DNA of 64,000 nucleotides from Fretibacter rubidus (lineage in GTDB: Bacteria > Pseudomonadota > Alphaproteobacteria > Caulobacterales > Maricaulaceae), in contig NZ_CP163423.1 in the NCBI RefSeq assembly GCF_041429785.1, positions 1,736,001 to 1,800,000 of the forward strand, read 5' to 3'. The first letter of the stretch is position 1. Each line of letters begins with the position of its first letter. Position numbers and translations under genes: made by a program. The notes below the pieces were generated by a model, which made no database searches, was not told where the DNA came from, and was given only the letters and a program-made list of their open reading frames with translations. Positions 8,941 to 17,955 of this stretch are shown piece after piece.

Positions 8941-9400
8941 AAATAATTCTAGCGACGCGGTTATCATATTTTAAAATATCAACAACCGTAACCGTCTCAA
9001 CATGCCGCACACCTTTTAGCGCCAAAATTTTATTACTTGCCAGTTCGTGAACGGCAGGCAACCCCTCAAACAATGACATTGCCATAATGTCGAACCGGCC
9101 AAACATTTTAATAACAGCACCAATTTCCGGCATCTCCGCAAGAGCGTCTATAACCTCTTGCATCAGGTTTTGCTCAACATGAATACCAATCGAGCCAAGT
9201 TGAGGACGGTCGAGATTATTCATATTGGTTACAGCCGTAAACCGAATAAGGTTCTCATCCTCCAAACGCTTCACGCGCGACCGGATAGTGCCTTCCGTGA
9301 AGTCAAGTTTGGCCGCAAGCTTACGATTGGAAATTCGAGCATCTTCAAATAACAGCTCAATGATTTTATGATCGAGTTCATCAGGAATATATTTAGTCAT
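8930..9400 (-). CDS. Lrp/AsnC family transcriptional regulator (second of tandem pair)
   Basis: 156 residues: an N-terminal winged helix-turn-helix (residues about 8-65, with ISNRKLAAKLDFTEGTIRSR) and a C-terminal RAM/ACT-like ligand domain. Its ATG overlaps the stop of the upstream paralogue (TAATG), so both are translated together. The family forms dimers to hexadecamers that wrap DNA over several phased sites and respond to small effectors. With its partner it is the best local candidate for reading the 24/39-bp operators; this is inference. The 3' end overlaps the convergent FAD dehydrogenase by 11 bp. Confidence 0.92.
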   Translation of the reverse strand: MTKYIPDELDHKIIELLFEDARISNRKLAAKLDFTEGTIRSRVKRLEDENLIRFTAVTNMNNLDRPQLGSIGIHVEQNLMQEVIDALAEMPEIGAVIKMFGRFDIMAMSLFEGLPAVHELASNKILALKGVRHVETVTVVDILKYDNRVARIISKD

Positions 9401-9864
9401 TAAATTGGCGCCACATCAAAATCATATTTAACAATATCAGCTGCAAATCCCGCATCGAGGCTGCGTACACCTTTAATCTTAGATAGCTTTTCCATAAGGA
9501 ATGGCCCAAGCTCTGCCATATCAGACAAAGCGACTAAAATCTCAATGTCGTGTTTCCCAACAACCAGTTGAACGATAATAATTTCTTTGAGTTCCGCTAG
9601 GTCGCTTGCCACGTCTTTGGCCATGCGGCCTTTCACATCAATCCCGATCGGGAATAGATAATTGTAATTCAGTGCTGCGAAATCAGCGACCGCAACAACT
9701 TTCATCGCCTTGGCTTCTTCCATACGTTTGATGCGGGTGCCGATAATGGATGTGGTTACACCCAACTCGTCCGCAATTTTCTGATTGCTGATACGCCCGT
9801 CTTTTTTAAGGATTTCAACAATTGATACATCCAATTCGCTGAATTCAAACTCTGTCCCCGCCAT
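9400..9864 (-). CDS. Lrp/AsnC family transcriptional regulator (first of tandem pair)
   Basis: 154 residues with the same architecture as the downstream gene: HTH (ISNQKIADELGVTTSIIGTR) then an effector/oligomerisation domain. The two proteins are clearly diverged paralogues, so hetero-oligomers are possible. The 149-bp upstream gap to the CoA ligase 3' end contains TGCGTC at 9964 but no full operator. Likely pathway-specific regulation of the surrounding catabolic operons. Confidence 0.92.
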   Translation of the reverse strand: MAGTEFEFSELDVSIVEILKKDGRISNQKIADELGVTTSIIGTRIKRMEEAKAMKVVAVADFAALNYNYLFPIGIDVKGRMAKDVASDLAELKEIIIVQLVVGKHDIEILVALSDMAELGPFLMEKLSKIKGVRSLDAGFAADIVKYDFDVAPI

Positions 9865-10013
9865 TACAGGTCACCCATAAATAAAGTTTCTAAAATACAC
9901 ATTTAATGTTCTTCATTATTTTACACGCGACTACAACTTTAAAAATCGAAACACCTTAATCTATGCGTCAATGATGAAAAAATATGCGGCTTCTATGGGC
10001 ATAATTCTTAGCC

Positions 10014-11678
10014 TTAAGCTCCATAATCGCCGCGCAGATAAGCTTCGCGCACCTTAGTCTTTTCAATTTTACTCATCGCGTTAAGCACGAAAGGCGTATC
10101 GATTTTCACGAATCTTTTCGGCACGCGATAACTGGCAATGTTCTCGCGTGCAAACTCCTCTAAACCCTTAGCTGTGAGAGACTGGCCGCTGGACACAAAG
10201 CAAGCGATCAATTTTTCACCAAGCCGGTCATCTGGAACTCCAAACGTACAGATTTGCAAGACGTCAGGGTGCTTATTTAATGCGGCCTCCACTTCGACAC
10301 AGTATATATTTTCGCCGCCTGAGATGACCATATCTGTTTTGCGGTCAACTATATAAATATACCCGTCTTCATCAACATAGCCGACATCACCAGTTTTAAA
10401 GAAGTCCCCCTCAAAGGCCGCTTTCGTCGCGTCGGGCCGTCCGTAATACTCTGTCATAACCGTTGCGCCTTTGACCCAAATCTCGCCAGTTTCCCCAACA
10501 GGCAAGATGTCGCCCGCATCGCTGACAATGCGCACTTCGTTCATCGGCAATATCGTCCCCGAAGCAGCGGGCTTTGCAAGAAGAACCTTCCCTGTGGCCT
10601 GTGATATGGACCCAGCCGTTTCCGTCATGCCGTAACCCGCACCAATAAATGTCTTGGGGAATGTCTCTCGCAGCGTATTTAAAAGGTTGCGCGGAAAGGC
10701 CTGCCCTCCACTCGATATCGACATCAATGACGACAGGTCATATTTCTCTCGGTTTTCAGATCTTAAAATATCCCAATGTGTTGCAGGAACACCGCTCAAA
10801 ATTGTCACTTTCTCTGTCTCAACAAGTTCCATGGCATGATCCGCGTCCCAACGGTCCATGAGCACGAGCTTGCCGCCATTAATCAATGTTGACAGAAACA
10901 TAGAGCTACATCCGCTGGTATGGAACAGCGGGACGATCAAAAGAGAACAAGATTGCGGCAATGTTGACCGAAGGGTTTCTAAATCCATACCCATGGCCGC
11001 TGCCATTTTCCCAAAAACGGCCGCCATAGCCATTTGTGTATTCATCGTGCCTGTCACCAAGGCCCGATTGGACATAGCCGCTGCCTTAGCTCGCCCTGTT
11101 GTTCCCGACGTAAAAAACATCGCAACGTTATCATCGGCTCGGCGCGTCACATTTGGAACGGGATGTGAAGACACAATCCCATCATCAACCTTATCACTTA
11201 GAATTACAGGAACTGGGCAACCTTGCTCAATCAACTTTTCCTGACGACGAGCATCTGCTAATATGAGAACACAGTCTGTATCCGTGACAGCATCCAACAT
11301 CGTCTCTGCCGTACCGCGACTGTTAACTAGCACAGCAACCGCGCCTGCTTTTAAAATCCCGACGAAACCAATCATCCATTCAGGTGAATTTTTCATACAA
11401 ATCGCCACGGACTGGCCGGGCTTGACATTGTAATCACCCACCAAACGCGCAGCAAAACTGTCAGATGCCGCAAAAAAAGTATCAAATGTATAACGTCTCT
11501 CGCCGGCGACGATGAACTCCATCGCGCCATAAGCGCGCGCGCTGTCAATGTTATCACTCAACGTTTCGGGTGCATTTTTAAAAACACGCAATTCTCGACC
11601 CAAAACATTTCGGGTTACGACTTCAAATGCGCCGCCTTTATCCATGAGGGCTTCTGTAATCGGATCAAGTGATGGCAT
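10014..11678 (-). CDS. Acyl-CoA synthetase (AMP-binding)
   Basis: A 554-residue ANL-superfamily ligase. It carries the P-loop-like TSGTTGRAK, the adenylate motif GYGMTET, the hinge region TGDVGYVDEDGYIYIVDRK and the catalytic C-terminal lysine in MSKIEKTKVRE. It would activate a carboxylate from the pathway to its CoA thioester at the cost of ATP, feeding the acyl-CoA dehydrogenases at 20.7-23 kb. Divergent from the TonB receptor across operator C. The acid (side chain, ring fragment or terpenoic acid) is not predictable. Confidence 0.9.
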   Translation of the reverse strand: MPSLDPITEALMDKGGAFEVVTRNVLGRELRVFKNAPETLSDNIDSARAYGAMEFIVAGERRYTFDTFFAASDSFAARLVGDYNVKPGQSVAICMKNSPEWMIGFVGILKAGAVAVLVNSRGTAETMLDAVTDTDCVLILADARRQEKLIEQGCPVPVILSDKVDDGIVSSHPVPNVTRRADDNVAMFFTSGTTGRAKAAAMSNRALVTGTMNTQMAMAAVFGKMAAAMGMDLETLRSTLPQSCSLLIVPLFHTSGCSSMFLSTLINGGKLVLMDRWDADHAMELVETEKVTILSGVPATHWDILRSENREKYDLSSLMSISSGGQAFPRNLLNTLRETFPKTFIGAGYGMTETAGSISQATGKVLLAKPAASGTILPMNEVRIVSDAGDILPVGETGEIWVKGATVMTEYYGRPDATKAAFEGDFFKTGDVGYVDEDGYIYIVDRKTDMVISGGENIYCVEVEAALNKHPDVLQICTFGVPDDRLGEKLIACFVSSGQSLTAKGLEEFARENIASYRVPKRFVKIDTPFVLNAMSKIEKTKVREAYLRGDYGA

Positions 11679-11714
11679 ATTGGGCTCGTTACAACGGTTG
11701 CTAACGTCAATTAT

Positions 11715-11783
11715 TACGCATTATGGGATAAATGCAAGAGTTTTAGCTTATATTGCGTAGAATTAGGATTGAAAATTTACGCA
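11715..11783. promoter_or_regulatory. Operator C: three half-sites, 39/24 bp geometry
   Basis: TACGCA at 11715-11720, TGCGTA at 11754-11759 and TACGCA at 11778-11783. Start-to-start spacings are 39 and 24 bp, identical to operators A and H. The 24-bp pair faces the TonB receptor gene (start 11842); the opposite strand leads to the CoA ligase (start 11678). Confidence 0.78.
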
Positions 11784-11841
11784 TTTTGTGCATATGCTAA
11801 AAAATACTTGTTTACTTGTAACATTTTCTAAGGAAGCGTCC

Positions 11842-14118
11842 ATGTCACTACGTCGTAATTTGAAACTTAATTGTACAGCGGTGCTTGGTAGCTTATTCGC
11901 ACTATCAACACCTGCCTATGCTCAGATTGATGAAATTATCGTCACATCCCAAAAGCGCGAGCAAAGCGTGCAAGACGTACCCATTGCTGTCACGGCGATT
12001 GACGCGGACTATATTGACAGCCGCAATATTACCTCAATCAAAGCTCTGTCCAGCTTGGCACCAAATGTAAAAATTGAAAACACGCCTGGCAACACGACCG
12101 GGGCGCAAATTTCAATTCGCGGCGGCGTCACCATTAACCCAGCCCTGACATGGGAACCAACTGTCGGCCTGTATTTTAATGGATCCTATATCGGCAAGAC
12201 ACAGGGTTCAGTGTTTGACGTGGCCGACATTGAACGTGTTGAGGTGCTTCGCGGACCGCAAGGAACCCTTTACGGACGCAATACACTTGGCGGCGCAATC
12301 AACATTATCACGGCCAAACCTACTGGAGAGTTTGACGCAAAATTGCGAGTCGGCGTTGGCAACTACAACGCAAAGAGCGCCCGCGCGTCACTAAATCTTG
12401 GCTCATTAGGACCTATTAAAGCTAAAATCACCGGCTCTGTTGAAAAACGCGACGGCTTTGTCAAAGGTGTAGAAAATCCCTTCCCAGCTGTAACTCTCGC
12501 AGGACCTCTCTCGACGGATGAGTTTGAAAACGTCGATAAAAAGTCGTTACTGGTTGCATTAAGTGCAGATCTCACAAACTCCCTTACACTGGATTACACA
12601 TTTGACTACAGTGAGGCTGATCAAAAACCTGTATTCTCACAAATTATCAATGTCAGTCCCAATAATATATTTGACCCAACATTTGCAGGATATGCCGGTG
12701 GTGGCCCGTTTGGCGGACTCTTCTTTGGCTTTCCACTTGACCAGTATGTCAATTCTGATCGTCAATTTACTGGAACTGTTGACTCTGATATTTTTGAACG
12801 TAGTGAGGTCCAAGGGCACAATCTGACAGCCTCGCTCAATACAGATTTTGGCCTGCTAAAGTCTATCACGTCATATCGCAAAATGACTTGGGAAGACTCG
12901 CTTGATCTCGACGGTTCACCCCTACCCCTAGCGAACACACAACGCCTGACGGATTACGATAGCTTCAGCCAAGAGCTTCAGCTTACGGGTGACACAGGTC
13001 GTTTAAATTACGTCTTTGGTGCTTATTATTTCGAAGATGACGGCTTTACAGATAACCCGCAAACGTTTTTTGGCGGGGCCAGCGTTTTTGACAGTCGCGC
13101 AGGCTTTACCACAGAAGCCATAGCGGCCTATGGGCAGTTGGAGTTTGCAGTCACAGATGCCCTCACTTTGACGGGCGGTTTGCGCTACACGGAAGAAGAT
13201 AAAACAATCGATCGCGCCAATATCGCGATTGCGTTTACAGGTCTTCCGCCAAACACGCCGTTCGTGCCAGAAGGCACGACAGGCCAAGAAAAGTTCACGG
13301 ACCTCTCCCCCCAACTGACTCTTGCCTATGCAGCAAGCGATGACGTGAATTTTTACGCAAAATATGCCAAGGGCTTTAAAAGCGGCGGGTTCAACGGCGA
13401 AGCCGGATCGGTCGCAGAGACGCTACGCCCCTATGATGCTGAAACTATCGACTCATTTGAAGCGGGTATAAAAACTCGTTTTTGGGACAACCGGGCACAA
13501 TTTAACGCCACAGCATTCGTAAACAAGCATGAAGATATGCAACTTTCTGTCTTCACAGCGGAAGGCGCAGCCGGATCAGACGTTCGCAATGCAGGACGCG
13601 CCACTATCAAAGGACTGGAGTTTGAAGGCCTTTTACAGGCATCAGAGGACGTTCTCTTGCGCGCCAATATGGGCCTCCTAGACCCCACATACAAAGAATT
13701 TATCGAATTTGGTCGTGATGTTTCTGATGACCGTGCTTTCCCACACGCACCAGACGTGACAGCATCCGCAGGGTTTGACTGGAATATGGTAAGTGGCGCA
13801 TGGGGTGACTTAACGCTGACAGGTGACGCCAATTACACCTCTCGGTACTACACCTTCCCATTTGCTCTATCACCGCAATCCCCTCAGCCCGCTTCAAATA
13901 CACGTGCCCCATCACGTACTTTGTTTGATGCGCGCTTGGCGTGGTCTAATCTGCCCGTTGCCGGACAAGATGTTGAGATTGCGGTCTGGGCGAAAAACCT
14001 GACCAATGAAGAATATCTCTCTAACTTTATTGACTTCGGACCAGGCTTCGGCGGGCTCACAAATGGTTATTTTGGCCCGCCAAGAACTTACGGTGTCACG
14101 CTCGGCGTTGACTTTTAG
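11842..14118 (+). CDS. TonB-dependent outer-membrane receptor
   Basis: 758 residues. The signal peptide ends at AYA (residue 27), followed by a plug domain (IDEIIVTSQKREQSVQDVPIAVTAI and the LRGPQGTLYGRNTLGGAIN motif) and a 22-strand beta-barrel ending in GVTLGVDF with the terminal Phe. It belongs to the large receptor group expanded in sphingomonads and relatives for hydrophobic and aromatic substrates. AAGGA precedes the ATG at 11842; the ATG at 11788 lies inside the operator region. Likely imports the growth substrate into the periplasm. Confidence 0.93.
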   Translation: MSLRRNLKLNCTAVLGSLFALSTPAYAQIDEIIVTSQKREQSVQDVPIAVTAIDADYIDSRNITSIKALSSLAPNVKIENTPGNTTGAQISIRGGVTINPALTWEPTVGLYFNGSYIGKTQGSVFDVADIERVEVLRGPQGTLYGRNTLGGAINIITAKPTGEFDAKLRVGVGNYNAKSARASLNLGSLGPIKAKITGSVEKRDGFVKGVENPFPAVTLAGPLSTDEFENVDKKSLLVALSADLTNSLTLDYTFDYSEADQKPVFSQIINVSPNNIFDPTFAGYAGGGPFGGLFFGFPLDQYVNSDRQFTGTVDSDIFERSEVQGHNLTASLNTDFGLLKSITSYRKMTWEDSLDLDGSPLPLANTQRLTDYDSFSQELQLTGDTGRLNYVFGAYYFEDDGFTDNPQTFFGGASVFDSRAGFTTEAIAAYGQLEFAVTDALTLTGGLRYTEEDKTIDRANIAIAFTGLPPNTPFVPEGTTGQEKFTDLSPQLTLAYAASDDVNFYAKYAKGFKSGGFNGEAGSVAETLRPYDAETIDSFEAGIKTRFWDNRAQFNATAFVNKHEDMQLSVFTAEGAAGSDVRNAGRATIKGLEFEGLLQASEDVLLRANMGLLDPTYKEFIEFGRDVSDDRAFPHAPDVTASAGFDWNMVSGAWGDLTLTGDANYTSRYYTFPFALSPQSPQPASNTRAPSRTLFDARLAWSNLPVAGQDVEIAVWAKNLTNEEYLSNFIDFGPGFGGLTNGYFGPPRTYGVTLGVDF

Positions 14119-15404
14119 CCATACGACTTAGCTAAAGACTGCCGGTCGGCATCGGCAGTCTTACCCGCCTGGAAGATATAGAATGACGCCGGAAGCCCGG
14201 TTAGTAACGTGAGAGCCATTGAGTAGCGGATTGCATCCGTACCATATTTCGCACTAAAGAAGTCATTGGCCCATCCGACCGCCATCACACCTACAACCAG
14301 TCCCGCAAAAGTAAGTCCAAAAGCGAATATTGACGTTGCCGTAGCGCGGAGTTTTGCTGGAAGTAGATCTTGAAGTGCCGCATAAATTGCGACGACCCAT
14401 CCCGCGCCCATAAGGCTGGACGGATAAACAAGAGCTGTCGCGAGGCCAACATCATTTGAAAAACACATCGCTATTGTAATGAGGGTAAAACCCAAGAGTC
14501 CAAAAGACGACAAGATATAAGGTGCACGCGGTGACTTTTTTGAAAGTCTGTCACACAGAAAACCCATAAGCAGAACGCCGCACATTCCAGATAGAAGCGC
14601 TGCTGTGCCGTATCGCGCGCCCGCGGACTGGTTTGAGATATCAAAAATACGCTCAAACATAGCAATTGCCCAACTCCCAAATGCAATTGATGAGAATCCG
14701 CCAAATACGGCCGCTATGGTCACATAACGGAAAGTCGGCGTAGCCATCAAAGTCTTAAATAGAACTGACAATTTTTCTTGAGGCGCCAGATTTTGGACCT
14801 CAGGGTCTAAGCGACCTCGCTCCGGCTCTTTCACAAAAATCAACGTCAACACAGCCAGGATTATGCCGGGCGCGCCCAATAGTAAGAATGTTGTATGCCA
14901 ATCATATTGAGCCGCAAACATTGTTCCCCCGATATTACCAAATGCGCCGCCAAAATAGACGCCAAGGTTCATGATTGCGAAGGCAAGCGCACGCCTCTTG
15001 GGCGGAAAATAATCTGATAGAAGCGAATAAGCGGGCGCTAAAAACGCCGCCTCACCAATACCAACGCCAAAACGAGATAATGCAAAAAGCTCGGGTGTTT
15101 TGGACAAGCCAGATGTAATTGTGAACAGGCTCCATACCACTGCCCCTGCAGCAATAATTTTGACGCGATTGCTCCGATCCGCAAAACGCGCAATTGGAAT
15201 GGCCGCTACGCAATAAATAAATGCAAAAGCGGGTCCTATAACAAAACCCATATAAGTATCTGAAACACCATATGACGCTTTGATTTTCTCTAACAAAGCA
15301 TTTGCCAGAGTTCTATCGACATAGTTGATAAAATACAGAAGCACCATCATGAAGAGCACAAACCAAGCGTAACCGCGCCGCGGCATTTCAACAGTATCAG
15401 TCAT
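14115..15404 (-). CDS. MFS transporter, spinster-like
   Basis: 429 residues with about 12 hydrophobic segments. The N-terminal segment (FINYVDRTL) and the loop FADRSNRVK match the spinster-type major facilitator subgroup. Likely moves the substrate or a breakdown product across the inner membrane, complementing the TonB receptors. Its last codons overlap the 3' end of the convergent receptor gene by 4 bp. Divergent from the OYE-Rieske-SDR operon across operator D. Confidence 0.9.
   Translation of the reverse strand: MTDTVEMPRRGYAWFVLFMMVLLYFINYVDRTLANALLEKIKASYGVSDTYMGFVIGPAFAFIYCVAAIPIARFADRSNRVKIIAAGAVVWSLFTITSGLSKTPELFALSRFGVGIGEAAFLAPAYSLLSDYFPPKRRALAFAIMNLGVYFGGAFGNIGGTMFAAQYDWHTTFLLLGAPGIILAVLTLIFVKEPERGRLDPEVQNLAPQEKLSVLFKTLMATPTFRYVTIAAVFGGFSSIAFGSWAIAMFERIFDISNQSAGARYGTAALLSGMCGVLLMGFLCDRLSKKSPRAPYILSSFGLLGFTLITIAMCFSNDVGLATALVYPSSLMGAGWVVAIYAALQDLLPAKLRATATSIFAFGLTFAGLVVGVMAVGWANDFFSAKYGTDAIRYSMALTLLTGLPASFYIFQAGKTADADRQSLAKSYG
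14135..14162. terminator. Hairpin at convergent gene ends (possible terminator)
   Basis: A 10-bp perfect stem, AAGACTGCCG with CGGCAGTCTT and an 8-nt loop, lies just beyond the receptor stop and inside the last codons of the MFS gene. There is no clear T-run on the plus side, so it is a weak terminator candidate. Confidence 0.4.
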
Positions 15405-15461
15405 ATTATCCCCTGAGATATAATCGGTCCGCCGAGCAATACGTCGCGTATATTCTCATTA

Positions 15462-15491
15462 TGCGTATTTTATTGCACTACTTACTACGCA
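15462..15491. promoter_or_regulatory. Operator D: inverted half-site pair, 24 bp
   Basis: TGCGTA at 15462-15467 and TACGCA at 15486-15491, 24 bp apart, preceded by TATTCTCATT as at operator B. A degenerate TGCTCA sits at 15525, exactly 39 bp beyond. Divergent region between the MFS gene and the OYE-Rieske-SDR operon. Confidence 0.7.
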
Positions 15492-15593
15492 TTTTAAGAA
15501 AATGTCTATCAATTATGTAAGAATTGCTCATTTTTTAGATGATTTAATGTATAAATTAAATTAGTGTGGTAGAATATTAGAAGGGTCACTTTC

Positions 15594-16835
15594 ATGTCGC
15601 AGTCAAGTTCAAAAGCCTTTACCCCCCTTAAAGTTGGGCCGATTTCCTTACGCAATCGTTTCATAAAAGCGGCGACAAATGAAGGCATGTGCAAAGGTGG
15701 CATTATATCAAAGGGTTTAGTCAAGTTTCACGAAGACGTCGCCAAAGGCGGTGCCGCTATGACCACAGTAGCCTATTGTGCGACATCCAAAGATGGACAG
15801 ACCTTTCCTGATCAAGCCCATTTATCGCCCCAAACAGTTGCAGACTTTAAAGTTCTCACTGACAGCGTTCACAAACATGGCGCGGCAGCCCAAGCGCAAA
15901 TCACCCATGCAGGAGCTTTCACATTTTTGCCCAAAGCCATCTCATCTATGAAGCCGATTTCGGCTAATGGCGGCTTTAATAAATTCGGAGTCTTATCTGG
16001 CCGATATACCAAAAAAAAGATGGGCCCAAAAGATATGGAGGCCGTCGCTGAGGAGTTTGTCAACGCCGCCTTGCTCGCGAAAGAAGCAGGCTTTGACGCG
16101 GTAGAGCTTCATATGGGTCATGGCTATTTGCTTTCTCAATTCATCACGCCTTTTTATAACAGCCGCAAAGACGAATATGGCGGCACTATTGAAAACCGTA
16201 TGCGTTTCCCCGTGCAAGTCCTCAGCCGTGTTTTAGACGCCGTTGGTAATGACTTAGCCGTCACGGTTAAATACAGCCAAACTGACGGAAAAGAAGGCGG
16301 AAATACAATTACAGAAGGGATAGCGATTGCCAAAATTTTGCAGAAAACAGGTGCGCATATGGCGCAGCTTTCAAATGGCCTTAACGTTGAGTCTATCTCG
16401 ACAATGTTTGGCAACCCTTTGCCCGCGTCTGCAGCAAAACCCAAAAACCTGATCGTTCGCATTGGAATGATGATGCAACCAAAAAGCAAAGAACCGGATC
16501 GCGAGTTTAAGCCGCTTTATTCCTTGGAGACGGCACGGCAAATTCGGGCTGCAGTCGATATGCCGTTATGTTATTTAGGCGGCGCCCAGACAATGGATAA
16601 TTTCAACTCGGTCATCAATGAAGGCTTTGACGCAGTAGGTCTGGGACGAGCTCTTCTATATAACCCGGAGCTCATAAAAGGCCTTGAAACGGGTAGCATC
16701 AGCAATTCCGGATGCACGGCATGCAACAAATGCGTTACCTTAATGTATGCGCCTGGCGGAACAGCTTGCGTCGAAGTCGGCGGCAATCCGGGCCATGCGC
16801 CGGAGTTAAACTTAATACCCGCATCAGCGGCCTAA
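15594..16835 (+). CDS. OYE-family NADH:flavin oxidoreductase with C-terminal cysteine cluster
   Basis: 413 residues. It has an FMN TIM barrel with the intact substrate pair HMGH (VELHMGHGYLLSQF) and the phosphate-binding end (FDAVGLGRALLYNPELI). At the C terminus four cysteines (374, 377, 380, 392; C-x2-C-x2-C-x11-C) resemble the 4Fe-4S site of 2,4-dienoyl-CoA reductase-type enzymes, but the FAD/NAD domain that follows in those enzymes is absent. It may take electrons from a separate partner. First gene of an operon with a Rieske oxygenase and an SDR. Confidence 0.87.
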   Translation: MSQSSSKAFTPLKVGPISLRNRFIKAATNEGMCKGGIISKGLVKFHEDVAKGGAAMTTVAYCATSKDGQTFPDQAHLSPQTVADFKVLTDSVHKHGAAAQAQITHAGAFTFLPKAISSMKPISANGGFNKFGVLSGRYTKKKMGPKDMEAVAEEFVNAALLAKEAGFDAVELHMGHGYLLSQFITPFYNSRKDEYGGTIENRMRFPVQVLSRVLDAVGNDLAVTVKYSQTDGKEGGNTITEGIAIAKILQKTGAHMAQLSNGLNVESISTMFGNPLPASAAKPKNLIVRIGMMMQPKSKEPDREFKPLYSLETARQIRAAVDMPLCYLGGAQTMDNFNSVINEGFDAVGLGRALLYNPELIKGLETGSISNSGCTACNKCVTLMYAPGGTACVEVGGNPGHAPELNLIPASAA

Positions 16836-16851
16836 TCACACGGAGGATAAG

Positions 16852-17928
16852 ATGGCAACGACTCAAGAATATGGACTGGGAGAATTTGACTTTCCACGCG
16901 GCTGGTTTGTCGTAGCAGAAGCCAAAGAGGCAACGAACAAGCCCATTCCCATGCGGTATTTTGGACGCGACCTCATTTTATATCGCGGCCAAAAATCGGG
17001 TAAGCCCGTCGTTATGGACGCTTACTGCCCACACATGAAGACGCACTTAGCCAAGAATGAAAGTTCTTATGTCGTTATGGACGGCAAGCATACTGAGGGT
17101 GATGATATTCGCTGTCCATATCATGGTTGGAAATTTGGTCCTGATGGCAAATGCAATGAAATCCCTTATTCGCCAGCACCTATTCCAAAAGCCGCTAAAA
17201 TACGGAGTTACCCTGTTCAAGAATGGGGAGGCTTTGTTTTAATATGGCATGACGAAGAAGAAGGCGAACCCGATTTTCAGCCTCACCCTCTCCCGGAATG
17301 GGACGATCCAAAATGGGTGAATTGGAAAGTCGATCACCTAGGCGTGCTCCCCTGTCACCCGCAGGAGGTTATTGATAATATTATGGATAAAGCTCACCTT
17401 GGTCCCATACATGGATCCATGGATATGGAATCATTTGAGAGTGTTATCGAGGACCATGTGGTTAGGCAAATTTTAGCAGCAGGTCACCGAACTTTATCCG
17501 ATGATATTCTGACGAATGATACGTGGTACACTGGCCCCGGCCTCTTGATGAGCAAGATGCTTGGCTACTATAACTCCCTTATGCTTGTGGCACATACACC
17601 TGTCGAAGACGGCACTACGCGCGCTTGGCATGCACTCATGGTGGAACCCCCGAATATGCCGATGACCAAAGAAGATGAGGAAGCCGTTGCCGCCTATCAA
17701 GAGGGTTCGAAAATGGCACTTATGCAAGATTTCGACGTTTGGAAACACAAGGCCCCTTGTATCCAGATCATGCAAGTCATAGGTGACGGCCCCTTCAATA
17801 AAGTGCGTCAGTGGTACAAGCAATTCTTCAACCCTCGTAAGGATGTAAAGATGTATCAAGAAAAAGCGAACGGGAAATGGGTTGGAAAAGGAACGAAACG
17901 CGACCCATGGCCAGAGGCCGCTGAGTAA
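16852..17928 (+). CDS. Rieske non-heme iron oxygenase, alpha subunit
   Basis: 358 residues. The Rieske 2Fe-2S ligands are Cys59-x-His61 and Cys88-x2-His91. The mononuclear iron ligands are visible as Asp179-x2-His182-x4-His187 in DKAHLGPIH. The layout resembles KshA-type (3-ketosteroid 9-alpha-hydroxylase) monooxygenases, single-component alpha proteins that need an external reductase. No Rieske reductase gene is in the window. GGAGG precedes the ATG, 14 bp after the OYE stop. Likely hydroxylates the ring system. Confidence 0.9.
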   Translation: MATTQEYGLGEFDFPRGWFVVAEAKEATNKPIPMRYFGRDLILYRGQKSGKPVVMDAYCPHMKTHLAKNESSYVVMDGKHTEGDDIRCPYHGWKFGPDGKCNEIPYSPAPIPKAAKIRSYPVQEWGGFVLIWHDEEEGEPDFQPHPLPEWDDPKWVNWKVDHLGVLPCHPQEVIDNIMDKAHLGPIHGSMDMESFESVIEDHVVRQILAAGHRTLSDDILTNDTWYTGPGLLMSKMLGYYNSLMLVAHTPVEDGTTRAWHALMVEPPNMPMTKEDEEAVAAYQEGSKMALMQDFDVWKHKAPCIQIMQVIGDGPFNKVRQWYKQFFNPRKDVKMYQEKANGKWVGKGTKRDPWPEAAE

Positions 17929-17955
17929 GCCACTAAAATCCCATAGGAAAGTATT

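Noticed and set aside
9924-9969. Possible TGCGTA-type operator upstream of the Lrp pair (CACGCG at 9924, TGCGTC at 9964)
   Set aside because: Spacing is 40 bp, both half-sites are degenerate and there is no 24-bp partner; too weak to call autoregulation.
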